Of a stretch of 64,000 bases of DNA, positions 17,331 to 25,156 are shown in pieces. The position numbers and the translations under genes were made by a program. The DNA comes from Kangiella shandongensis (GTDB lineage Bacteria; Pseudomonadota; Gammaproteobacteria; Enterobacterales; Kangiellaceae): the NCBI RefSeq assembly GCF_020005365.1, contig NZ_JACNML010000001.1, positions 1 to 64,000 of the forward strand. Reading direction: 5' to 3'. Each line of letters starts with the position of its first letter. Within the stretch, counting starts at the first letter, position 1. The notes beneath the pieces are model-generated. The model saw only the letters and a program-made list of their open reading frames with translations, had not been told where the DNA came from and ran no database searches.

Positions 17331-19778
17331 TTAATCAGAAATAACGCCGGAAATTTGCTCATGGGCATAATCATCAACCTGAATGACATCCATCCGGGCC
17401 GTTTCAGCATCCGTCAGGATCTGTTTTTCGTCTTCATTAATGATGCCCTTTTCAATTGCTTGCTCAATTCGCTCAAGGTTAGTTAAGTTCTTATCCAACT
17501 CTTTTGCTTTCATCGCACTACGTAATTTTTGACGCACTTCATCGGCAGCCAACACCTTCTTAAAGGCAAGTTCGACACGTCCAGTAACGTCATCTTCTGT
17601 CTTACCGACATAAGCAAACTGCGTGATGCGATCCCGAAGATCACAGTCTTTCATCATTGGTTTCACCAGCTCACGCTCAAGCCGATCCGATGGTTTGCTG
17701 TAGCTTTTGCCATAAGGGAAAGCGATCAGACGTAAACCTTTTCCCACCACCTTATTCGGGAAGTTCTCAAAGAAGTCATAGAATGCTTCCTGCATCTGGT
17801 ACAGACCATACTCCATATTCCACTTAACGTAAGGCAAATCAGACAGAGGACGCTCTTGATCTTCGTAATACTTCAGTACTGTTGAACATAAGTATAAGTG
17901 ACTCAATACATCAGCCAATCTTGCTGACAGTCGCTCTTTACGCTTCAAGTCACCGCCCAGCATGCCCATGGCAACGTCAGAGGTTAACGCAAGCGCCGAA
18001 CTCATACGCGTTAACTGCTGGTAGTACTTACCAGTTTCACCAGCCACAGGTTTATCGGCGATTTTAGCGGCAGTCATACCCAAGCCTAGTGTACGGAAGA
18101 AGTTACTGACGCCATAACCAATATGACGGAACAGTAAACTATCAAAACGTCTAACGCCCTCTTCTTCATCATCCAGTTGCGCAGCCAACATTTCACGCAG
18201 TACATAAGGATGACAGCGTACCGCGCCCTGGCCAAAGATCATTAAATTACGAGTCAGAATATTCGCACCTTCTACCGTAATACCGATCGGCTGATTCATA
18301 TAACCATTCGCCAGATAGTTGCGCTCGCCCATAATAATCGCACGTCCAGCATGAACATCCATGGCGTGATTCATAATGTCACGACCCATTTCAGTCATAT
18401 GGTATTTCGCAATCGCCGATACCACCGATGGTTTTACCCCAAGGTCGACCGCGCCAGCAGTCATCACTCGGCTTGCTTCGGTACGGTAGGTTAAGCCCGC
18501 AATCTGCGCCATAGCTTCTTCCACACCTTCAAAGCGCCCAATTGGCAACTTGAACTGTTCACGGACCAGAGCATAAGCACCGGTCATTTTGTAAGACAAT
18601 TGTGCGACAGCTGTACCCATTGCCGGCAGCGAAATAGAGCGACCGGCTGCCAGACTTTCCATCAACATGCGCCAGCCCTGACCAGCATAGTCTTCACCAC
18701 CGATCAGCATGCTCATCGGAATAAAGACATCTTTACCTTTGGTGGTACCGTTCATGAAAGCCTGATTCATCGGCAAATGACGTCGGCCAATCTCAACACC
18801 GGGATGATCTGAAGGAATCAAGGCACAGGTTATGCCGTAGTCTTCCTTACCTTCATCCCCTAATAAACCATCAGGGTCGTATAATTTAAAAGCCAGCCCG
18901 ACGATAGTAGCGACCGGAGCCAACGTAATATAGCGTTTGTTCCAGGTCAGCTTAATACCCAGAGTCTCTTCACCATTAAACTCACCTTTACAGACCACAC
19001 CTTTATCCGGAATGGCACCGGCATCAGAACCAGCGACCGGTGACGTTAAAGCAAAACAAGGAATTTCCTTACCGGCTGCCAGGCGAGGCAGGTAATGATC
19101 TTTTTGTTCTTGCGTACCGTAATGCAGTAGCAGCTCACCAGGCCCTAAGGAGTTAGGAACCATTACTGTAACCGCAGCACTTGGACAACGTGTCGCCAGT
19201 TTAGTCACTACCGTTGAGTGCGCCAGCGCAGAAAAGCCTTTACCACCATATTCCTTTGGAATGATCATCCCAAGGAAGCCTTTCTCTTTAATAAAGTCCC
19301 AGACCTCAGGCGGTAAGTCTTTGCGCTTATGCACAATGTCCCAATCATCCAACATCTCACACAGCGCTTCCGTTTCGTTATCAACGAACGATTGCTCTTC
19401 TTCGGTTAACGTTGGTTTTTTATAATTTAGCAAGGTATCCCAGTCAGGCTTTCCCCGGAACAACTCGCCTTCCCACCAAACGTCCCCCGCTTCCAGAGCC
19501 GTTTTTTCGGTATCATTCATTGGCGGTAACACTTGTTGCATAAAGTGATACAGCTTACGAGAAATCCAGTCGACACGTAGATCCGGTAAGTAATAAAACA
19601 GAGAGACAACGGCGTAAACTAATAACGATAGATAGAATCCCCATGAATTATCGACCAATAACAACAATACAGCTAAAGCAACCCCATTTATGATCATTGC
19701 TTTTCTCATGACCATGCGCTGATAGGCACAAAAGCCCATAACTGCTAGCATGATTAATAGCTCAACTAACCCGATCAT
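17331..19778 (-). CDS. fadE: Acyl-CoA dehydrogenase, FadE type
   Basis: First step of fatty acid beta-oxidation: FAD-dependent oxidation of acyl-CoA to trans-2-enoyl-CoA. At 815 residues it has the FadE length (814 in E. coli), about twice a common acyl-CoA dehydrogenase. Hydrophobic N-terminal segments (residues 1-65) suggest membrane attachment. The dehydrogenase core spans about 100-530 (GFLGMIIPKEYGGKGFSALAHS, FALTSPVAGSDAGAIPD, MDVHAGRAIIMGERN), followed by the FadE-specific C-terminal domain. It starts 31 bp after psrA and is probably co-transcribed with it, so the fatty-acid-sensing repressor would govern both. Confidence 0.95.
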   Translation of the reverse strand: MIGLVELLIMLAVMGFCAYQRMVMRKAMIINGVALAVLLLLVDNSWGFYLSLLVYAVVSLFYYLPDLRVDWISRKLYHFMQQVLPPMNDTEKTALEAGDVWWEGELFRGKPDWDTLLNYKKPTLTEEEQSFVDNETEALCEMLDDWDIVHKRKDLPPEVWDFIKEKGFLGMIIPKEYGGKGFSALAHSTVVTKLATRCPSAAVTVMVPNSLGPGELLLHYGTQEQKDHYLPRLAAGKEIPCFALTSPVAGSDAGAIPDKGVVCKGEFNGEETLGIKLTWNKRYITLAPVATIVGLAFKLYDPDGLLGDEGKEDYGITCALIPSDHPGVEIGRRHLPMNQAFMNGTTKGKDVFIPMSMLIGGEDYAGQGWRMLMESLAAGRSISLPAMGTAVAQLSYKMTGAYALVREQFKLPIGRFEGVEEAMAQIAGLTYRTEASRVMTAGAVDLGVKPSVVSAIAKYHMTEMGRDIMNHAMDVHAGRAIIMGERNYLANGYMNQPIGITVEGANILTRNLMIFGQGAVRCHPYVLREMLAAQLDDEEEGVRRFDSLLFRHIGYGVSNFFRTLGLGMTAAKIADKPVAGETGKYYQQLTRMSSALALTSDVAMGMLGGDLKRKERLSARLADVLSHLYLCSTVLKYYEDQERPLSDLPYVKWNMEYGLYQMQEAFYDFFENFPNKVVGKGLRLIAFPYGKSYSKPSDRLERELVKPMMKDCDLRDRITQFAYVGKTEDDVTGRVELAFKKVLAADEVRQKLRSAMKAKELDKNLTNLERIEQAIEKGIINEDEKQILTDAETARMDVIQVDDYAHEQISGVISD

Positions 19779-19809
19779 TCTTCTTCCTCAACGATTAAGA
19801 TACTTCATA

Positions 19810-20439
19810 TTATGCTTTCATACCGGCTGCTAAAAATGGCACCATTTCCTGAATAACATCTTTAACTTCCAGACTACGATTAAAATCTGCCTCAGATATT
19901 TGACGTAAAGCGTCACTGCCAGCCAAGGTAAAAATCAAACTTCCCAACATATAATGCAGTCGCCAGAAAATTTGATCATTAGTTAAACCCGGATAGCCTT
20001 TTTGAAATAAGTGAGTAAAGCGCACCAGAACATGTCCGTAGCGCTCTGTGACGTAACGACGTAAGTGGCCCTGTGTTTCTGCATAAGCACGCCCTAACAG
20101 GCGCATAAAAATTGATACTGCATTTTTCCGTGTTTTATTCAGCGACAATAAGGGATCGATTAAAGCTCCGAGTAATACCTCGGCTTTAAGTTCACTGGCT
20201 GGCTCCTGCTCCAACTCATTCAGTCGAATGCTTAATTGCAAGGTAAAATCCTGCAAGAAGCGATCAAATACCGCCTGAATCAATGACTTCTTTGAACCAA
20301 AGTGATAGTTCACACTGGCTAAATTGACTTTGGCACGGCTGGTTATCGTTCTCAGGCTGGTTTCGGCAAAACCTCGCTCGGCGAATAAAAACTCAGCAGC
20401 ATCAAGGATTTTCGTTTGGGTTGAATCGTTTGTGCTCAT
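19810..20439 (-). CDS. psrA: TetR-family fatty acid regulator PsrA
   Basis: Transcription factor that senses long-chain fatty acids and represses beta-oxidation genes in Pseudomonas and other gammaproteobacteria. The N-terminal TetR helix-turn-helix is nearly identical to Pseudomonas PsrA as I recall it (ILDAAEFLFAERGFAETSLR, VNLASVNYHFGSKKSLIQAVFDRFL), and the ligand domain also matches (SIFMRLLGRAYAETQGHLRRY, FWRLHYMLGS, MVPFLAAGM). The ATG at 20439 is chosen; the frame is open to 20505, but those 22 residues lie over the likely operators. It is directly upstream of fadE. Confidence 0.9.
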   Translation of the reverse strand: MSTNDSTQTKILDAAEFLFAERGFAETSLRTITSRAKVNLASVNYHFGSKKSLIQAVFDRFLQDFTLQLSIRLNELEQEPASELKAEVLLGALIDPLLSLNKTRKNAVSIFMRLLGRAYAETQGHLRRYVTERYGHVLVRFTHLFQKGYPGLTNDQIFWRLHYMLGSLIFTLAGSDALRQISEADFNRSLEVKDVIQEMVPFLAAGMKA

Positions 20440-20453
20440 GATAATTTGGCCAT

Positions 20454-20488
20454 AAACAACTAAAACAGTTGTTTGAAACATACGTTCA
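20454..20488. promoter_or_regulatory. Two adjoining PsrA-type operator sites upstream of psrA
   Basis: AAAAC-AGTT-GTTTG (20462-20475) and GAAAC-ATAC-GTTC (20475-20487) fit the PsrA pattern (G/C)AAAC-N2-4-GTTT(G/C) with one mismatch each. An inverted repeat AAACAAC/GTTGTTT (20454-20460/20468-20474) overlaps the first. They lie about 20-50 bp ahead of the psrA start, as expected for autoregulation and control of psrA-fadE. Confidence 0.6.
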
Positions 20489-20645
20489 AAACAAGATTTT
20501 GTCAAGTTTGTACGCTAGTGTTGCCTGATAGACACACTAGTCAAATTAAGTCGCACATGAACTTTAGGAGAACGACACAAAGCAAACTTGAGTCGCATTG
20601 ACTAGACATTCAATGAGAACAAAATAAAAGTTAAGTTTTATTTCG

Positions 20646-20903
20646 TTAACTCAACCACTGTTCGAGTTGTTCAAAAGTAAAAGGCCAAAATAATTTTTCT
20701 TTTGTGATTTGATTTTCTAAAACCGGAATTGTTGTTCGATATTGTTCTAATGTTTTTTCATCATCAATGATATCGAACGCAATAATGTCATATTTTTTTG
20801 CCAAATTTTTTTGTTGATTTAATGTAAGAATCATTGCTTCAACTTGTTCGCATAAATGACAACCAAAAGTCGTATAAAAAATTATTTCTTGCTTATTTGG
20901 CAT
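20646..20903 (-). CDS. Glutaredoxin-like protein (DUF836 type)
   Basis: Small 85-residue thioredoxin-fold protein with a Cys-X-X-Cys active site at the first helix (TTFGCHLCEQVEAMI) and a cis-proline strand (RTTIPVLENQ). This layout is typical of the DUF836 glutaredoxin-like family. It probably exchanges thiols and disulfides in the cytoplasm; partners are unknown. The gene is clearly richer in A and T than its neighbours. It stands alone, divergent from the histone H1-like gene. Confidence 0.8.
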   Translation of the reverse strand: MPNKQEIIFYTTFGCHLCEQVEAMILTLNQQKNLAKKYDIIAFDIIDDEKTLEQYRTTIPVLENQITKEKLFWPFTFEQLEQWLS

Positions 20904-20963
20904 ACTTTTTAATAAAAAACATAAAAAAACTCTTCAATAAGGCCACTTTATCATAATTAATGT

Positions 20964-20992
20964 TTAACATTACAAAATTCTTTCCGTATAAT
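20964..20992 (+). promoter_or_regulatory. Sigma-70 promoter of the histone H1-like gene
   Basis: TTAACA (20964-20969) and TATAAT (20987-20992) are separated by exactly 17 bases, so 11 of 12 positions match consensus. The leader is about 45 bases, with an AGGGG ribosome site (21030-21034) eight bases before the ATG. This predicts strong expression. Confidence 0.8.
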
Positions 20993-21042
20993 TTGATTGA
21001 AATTTAATCAAAAACATCACGCGACAAATAGGGGAAACAATC

Positions 21043-21735
21043 ATGGCTAGAAAACCAGTGAAGTCTACTGCAAAAGCTAAATCAAAGTCTCCAACTTTGA
21101 AGCAGCTAGAAGCAGCAGCTAACAAAGCGGCAACCGCAGCAAAGAAAGCTCGTGAAGCTGCGAAAAAAGCTAACGACAAAGCTAAAGTCGCTACTAAGAA
21201 AGCAAAAGACAAACCAACCAAAACGAGTAAGGCTAGCGCAAAAAAAGCGAAAGACGCTGCTCGTAAAGCTAAAACAGCCGTTAACCAAGCTGTAAAAGCA
21301 CAAGCAAAAGCGAAAGCTGCTCTTGCCGATGGTCGCGCTGCTGCCAGGAAACAGGCAGCACTGGAAAAAGCAATTGCCAAGTTTGAAAAAGAATGGGCCG
21401 CTAAAGAAGCGAAGAAAGCCAAAGCTGCAGAAAAGAAACGCATTGCGCGTGAAAAAGCAGCTGCTAAAAAGGCCGCTGCTAAGAAAAAAGCAGCAGAGAA
21501 GAAGAAAGCTGCTAAAGCCAAAGCTAAAGCTGCCGCAGCGAAAAAGAAAGCCGCTGCTAAGAAGAAAGCACCGGCTAAAAAGAAAGCGGCTACAAAAAAG
21601 AAAGCACCAGCTAAAAAGAAAACGGCTGCCAAGAAGAAAAAGGCACCAGCCAAAAAGAAAGCTCCTGCTAAGAAAAAAGCAGCAGCTAAGAAGAAGACTC
21701 CTGCTAAAAAGCGTGTTACTCGTAAGAAGAAGTAA
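21043..21735 (+). CDS. Lys/Ala-rich histone H1-like nucleoid protein
   Basis: The 230-residue protein is almost only Lys and Ala, with Pro and Thr. The first 100 residues form long AAxKAxxAAKKA-type helix-prone runs. From about residue 135 it turns into degenerate repeats of KKKAPAKKKAA. This composition matches eukaryotic histone H1 tails and bacterial AlgP/HC1-like proteins that bind and compact DNA. No fixed fold or enzyme motif is present. It has a near-consensus promoter and its own terminator, so it is probably abundant. The repeats are likely to vary in number between strains. The long frame on the opposite strand is a shadow of this repeat. Confidence 0.88.
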   Translation: MARKPVKSTAKAKSKSPTLKQLEAAANKAATAAKKAREAAKKANDKAKVATKKAKDKPTKTSKASAKKAKDAARKAKTAVNQAVKAQAKAKAALADGRAAARKQAALEKAIAKFEKEWAAKEAKKAKAAEKKRIAREKAAAKKAAAKKKAAEKKKAAKAKAKAAAAKKKAAAKKKAPAKKKAATKKKAPAKKKTAAKKKKAPAKKKAPAKKKAAAKKKTPAKKRVTRKKK

Positions 21736-21758
21736 CCGAAAGTTTTCTTTTCTTGATA

Positions 21759-21786
21759 AAAAGCCCAGTTTTTACTGGGCTTTTTT
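21759..21786. terminator. Bidirectional terminator between the H1-like gene and rlmKL
   Basis: AAAAGCCCAGT (21759-21769) pairs with ACTGGGCTTTT (21774-21784) around a TTTT loop, with T-runs on both strands. It serves the two convergent genes. Confidence 0.9.
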
Positions 21787-21793
21787 ATAGTAT

Positions 21794-23950
21794 TTATGCC
21801 TTATGCTGAATTAGCCAACAGCGATGATGGTTACGACTATTTTTAAAGTCAGGAGGTAAAGTCTTCCCCGTAATCTCATGAATCACATACTTTTCCTTTA
21901 ATTTAGGCTCTAAAATAAACTTTTTGAAATTATTAGAAAAGTAGAGCTTTCCCTGAGGATTCAACAGCCCCATGGTTAAGTTAAGCAATTTCTCCTGATC
22001 GCGCTGCACGTCAAACGTCTGCTCCATGCGCTTAGAGTTGGAGAAAGTTGGAGGGTCAAGAAAGATTAAATCATAGTCTGCAACGGGTTCCTGCTCTTCC
22101 AGCCATTGCATACAGTCTGACTGAATAAAGTTATGCCCATAAGGTGCAATTGAATTCAAACTAAAATTCTTTTTAGCCCAATTAAGGTATGTATTAGACA
22201 TATCGACCGTGGTGGTTTTAGCTCCCCCCAGAGCCGCATAGACACTAACTGAACCTGTATAAGCAAAGAGGTTTAAAAACTTTTTGCCATCAGCTTCATT
22301 GAGGATCATTTTTCGTGTCTTACGATGATCTAAGAATAACCCAGTATCCAGATACTGGGTTAAGTTCACCTGAAACTTAAAGCCATTCTCTTCAACAATT
22401 TTAAAATCATCCTGTTGCGACTGTTTTGTATATTGCTGCTTACCTTTTTGTCGCTTACGCTGTTTTATATGTAATTCAGCTTCGGGTAACTCCAGAATAC
22501 CAGCCGTAACACGAACGATTTCATTCAAACGTTTATTACTGACCTTTTCTGGCACCTCTTTAGGCGGCATATACTCCTGAATATGGGCTTCATCACCATA
22601 CACATCAATCGCTGCCGAGTATTCAGGTAGGTCCGCATCATACAGGCGGTAACAACTGACATCATTTTGTTTCAGGTAAGACTTTAGTCGTTGCATATTC
22701 TTTCGGATACGGTTCTTCAGCATGTTGGCGCCTTCCGAAAGATTGTTTTCCCAGTTGGGGTTGAATGCCGTTGGATCGAATGGTGTGTAATAATTATCTT
22801 CGTTCACATCGAACAAATATAATTTACAGTCCAGAGCACCGTTCTTAAATTTATACTGCTTGTGCGAACGGATGCCGACCGCTTTTGCGAAACGCTCATC
22901 AGTCGTGATGAACGCAGCCTGCCATCCCTGACAGCGCACCTTGATGTAGTTACCAAAGTCACGATACAACTGAGTCACCTGCTCTTCTTCGCCCAAACGT
23001 TCAGCATAAGGCGGGTTTGACAGCAAGAGTCCTTTGTCGCTGATTAACTCCTGTTTGGGGTGGCGGATATCCTGCTCTTCGATGGAAATAAAATCGGTTA
23101 AGCCGCTCGCTCGACAGTTTTCTTCGGCTACGGGCAAACTTTTGCGAAAGCTATCACTGCCGTAAAAGTGATTAGACAGATTCTGCTTGCCTTTTTCCGC
23201 CTGCACTTTGGCGCTGGCTAATATTTCCTGCCATAACTCATCATCATGCTGTTTCCACTGCAAAAAAGCGAACTCATGATTCAGCAGTCCCGGTGCCATA
23301 TCCGTAGCCATCATGGCCGCTTCAATTAACAGGGTGCCGCTACCACACATAGGATCATGAAAGTCATATCCCTGTTTAGCCAACTCTGGCCAGCCCGCTC
23401 GAATTAATAAGGCCGCAGCCAGGTTTTCCTTAATCGGCGCTCTGCCACCATCGGCACGGTAACCTCGTTGGTGCAAACCATGGCCGCATAAGTCGATACC
23501 AACTTTTAGCTGCAAACCATTAATCAGTGCATGAACCCTGAAGTCAGGCTCATCCTTATCGACAGAAGGGCGCTGTTCGTAACGCTCCTGATAGTGATCG
23601 ACAATCGCGTCTTTAACTTTCTGTCCACCAAAACCCGAGTGTCGAATATGTTTGTTTTTTCGAGCGACGCAGGTCACGGCAAAGGTTTGCTTAAGGTCGA
23701 AATGCCAACTCCACTCGATTTGATTCACTTTCTGGTAGAGTTCCTCGACGGAATCAAAAGTATCGTCGAGTAGGCAATGGTAAATTCTGTTGGCTAAACG
23801 GGAGTGCAAACAAGCGCGATAGGCAACGGCCAAATCCCCTTCAAAGGTAACGTGTGTCGGGTGTTCTTTAATGTCTGTTGCACCGAGTGAAGTTAACTCT
23901 TCAGCTAGTAAAGACTCAACACCCTTAGGGCAAATGGCGTAAAACTGCAT
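21794..23950 (-). CDS. rlmL: 23S rRNA (guanine 2445-N2 / 2069-N7) methyltransferase RlmKL
   Basis: Two-domain enzyme that modifies two guanines of 23S rRNA. The N-terminal RlmL half has a THUMP domain (about residues 40-155) and a methyltransferase domain with DPMCGSGTLLIEAAMMA and the catalytic SNPPYAERLG motif. The C-terminal RlmK half starts near 430 and has NLFAYTGSVSVYAALGGA and LIFLDPPTFSNSKRM. The 718 residues match the fused gammaproteobacterial form. It starts 11 bp after pyrD on the same strand; pyrD-rlmL adjacency is also seen in E. coli. Confidence 0.95.
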   Translation of the reverse strand: MQFYAICPKGVESLLAEELTSLGATDIKEHPTHVTFEGDLAVAYRACLHSRLANRIYHCLLDDTFDSVEELYQKVNQIEWSWHFDLKQTFAVTCVARKNKHIRHSGFGGQKVKDAIVDHYQERYEQRPSVDKDEPDFRVHALINGLQLKVGIDLCGHGLHQRGYRADGGRAPIKENLAAALLIRAGWPELAKQGYDFHDPMCGSGTLLIEAAMMATDMAPGLLNHEFAFLQWKQHDDELWQEILASAKVQAEKGKQNLSNHFYGSDSFRKSLPVAEENCRASGLTDFISIEEQDIRHPKQELISDKGLLLSNPPYAERLGEEEQVTQLYRDFGNYIKVRCQGWQAAFITTDERFAKAVGIRSHKQYKFKNGALDCKLYLFDVNEDNYYTPFDPTAFNPNWENNLSEGANMLKNRIRKNMQRLKSYLKQNDVSCYRLYDADLPEYSAAIDVYGDEAHIQEYMPPKEVPEKVSNKRLNEIVRVTAGILELPEAELHIKQRKRQKGKQQYTKQSQQDDFKIVEENGFKFQVNLTQYLDTGLFLDHRKTRKMILNEADGKKFLNLFAYTGSVSVYAALGGAKTTTVDMSNTYLNWAKKNFSLNSIAPYGHNFIQSDCMQWLEEQEPVADYDLIFLDPPTFSNSKRMEQTFDVQRDQEKLLNLTMGLLNPQGKLYFSNNFKKFILEPKLKEKYVIHEITGKTLPPDFKNSRNHHRCWLIQHKA

Positions 23951-23961
23951 AGTGTTCTCGA

Positions 23962-24990
23962 TTACTTAGTGGCGTAATGGTGTTTAATGGCTTTAGCTAT
24001 ATCGTGTACCAGTTGAGGTCCATGATAAATAAAACCAGAATAGATTTGTACCAAACGGGCTCCGGCTTCAAGCTTTTCCAGAGCTGACTCAGCGTCATTG
24101 ATTCCGCCTACACCAATCACCGGAATTTTATCATCCATGGCATCAACCAGGCGTTTAATCACTTTGTTCGACTGGCTGGAAAGCGGCTTACCGCTTAAGC
24201 CACCCTGCTCATCAGCATTCTTCATACCTTCAACCTGGCTGCGGTCAAAGGTCGTATTGGTTGCGATCACCCCATCCATTTCGAACTGAGTAAAGGTATT
24301 AGCCAGCTCCTCAATATTATCGCTGGACAGGTCCGGCGCAATCTTAATGGCGAGCGGCTTATACGTCTTGTGCTCCTGATGCAGCTGCTGTTGTTTCTTT
24401 TTCAGATTATCCAATAAGTCTTTCAACGTATCACCGAACTGAAGATCCCGTAGCCCAGGCGTGTTAGGCGATGAAATATTTACCACCATGTAATCAGCCC
24501 TGGAATAGATTTTCTCCATGCCGATAAGATAGTCATCTACCGCTTTTTCAACCGGCGTATCAAAATTCTTACCAATATTAATCCCTAAGACACCGTCGAA
24601 TTTGGCGCTGGCGACATTCTCCAGCAACTGCTCCACACCATCATTGTTAAAGCCCATGCGGTTAATGATCGCCTCCGCTTCTTTTATCCGAAAGAGACGT
24701 GGTTTAGGGTTACCCGGTTGCGGTCTTGGAGTAACGGTCCCGACTTCGATAAAACCAAAGCCCATTTTTGCCAAGGCATCAACATATTCACCATTTTTAT
24801 CCAACCCCGCCGCTAAACCCACGCGGTTGGGGAACTTGACGCCCATGACTTCTACCGGGTCCTGAACCGCAGGTTTAGCTAACATGCCCGTTAACTTTAG
24901 CTTTTCTGCTAATTTTAGTGAGTTGAGTGATAGGTGATGTGAACGCTCAGCATCGAGCTGAAAAAGGATAGAACGAAGTAACGAGTACAT
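23962..24990 (-). CDS. pyrD: Dihydroorotate dehydrogenase (quinone), class 2
   Basis: Fourth step of pyrimidine synthesis: FMN-dependent oxidation of dihydroorotate, passing electrons to membrane quinone. The class 2 N-terminal membrane-binding helix (MYSLLRSILFQLDAERSHHL) is present. The barrel shows PVEVMGVKFPNRVGLAAGLDKN, the catalytic-loop stretch VNISSPNTPGLRDLQ and the FMN phosphate site VGGI followed by LVQIYSGFIYHGP. The ATG at 24990 matches relatives; a TTG at 25005 would add five residues. It is followed by rlmKL and preceded by a structured repeat. Confidence 0.95.
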   Translation of the reverse strand: MYSLLRSILFQLDAERSHHLSLNSLKLAEKLKLTGMLAKPAVQDPVEVMGVKFPNRVGLAAGLDKNGEYVDALAKMGFGFIEVGTVTPRPQPGNPKPRLFRIKEAEAIINRMGFNNDGVEQLLENVASAKFDGVLGINIGKNFDTPVEKAVDDYLIGMEKIYSRADYMVVNISSPNTPGLRDLQFGDTLKDLLDNLKKKQQQLHQEHKTYKPLAIKIAPDLSSDNIEELANTFTQFEMDGVIATNTTFDRSQVEGMKNADEQGGLSGKPLSSQSNKVIKRLVDAMDDKIPVIGVGGINDAESALEKLEAGARLVQIYSGFIYHGPQLVHDIAKAIKHHYATK

Positions 24991-25054
24991 GGTTTGTCCC
25001 GACAATAATTGACTTTATACCAAAGAACCGTGGTTATATCGTCACCAGCAACAG

Positions 25055-25137
25055 CTAGACGCGACGAAATCCACTTTAGAACACGAAGTTTACACTAGTA
25101 AACGAGTATTTAGAAAGTGGATTTCAACAAAGTATAG
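25055..25137. repeat. Long structured hairpin element, copy B
   Basis: Head CTAGACGCGACG (25055-25066), perfect 12-bp stem GAAATCCACTTT (25066-25077) with AAAGTGGATTTC (25114-25125), tip hairpin GTTTAC-ACTA-GTAAAC (25088-25103) and tail CAACAAAGTATAG (25125-25137). It shares head, tip and tail with copy A, while the stem is a different sequence that still pairs. It lies between the topA stop and the pyrD start. Confidence 0.7.
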
Positions 25138-25156
25138 CTAAGCGCAGTAGATATAA

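Noticed and set aside
20970-21653. Long 227-codon frame on the minus strand, rich in Phe, Ala and Leu
   Set aside because: It is the mirror of the Lys/Ala repeats of the histone H1-like gene, which has its own promoter, ribosome site and terminator on the plus strand.
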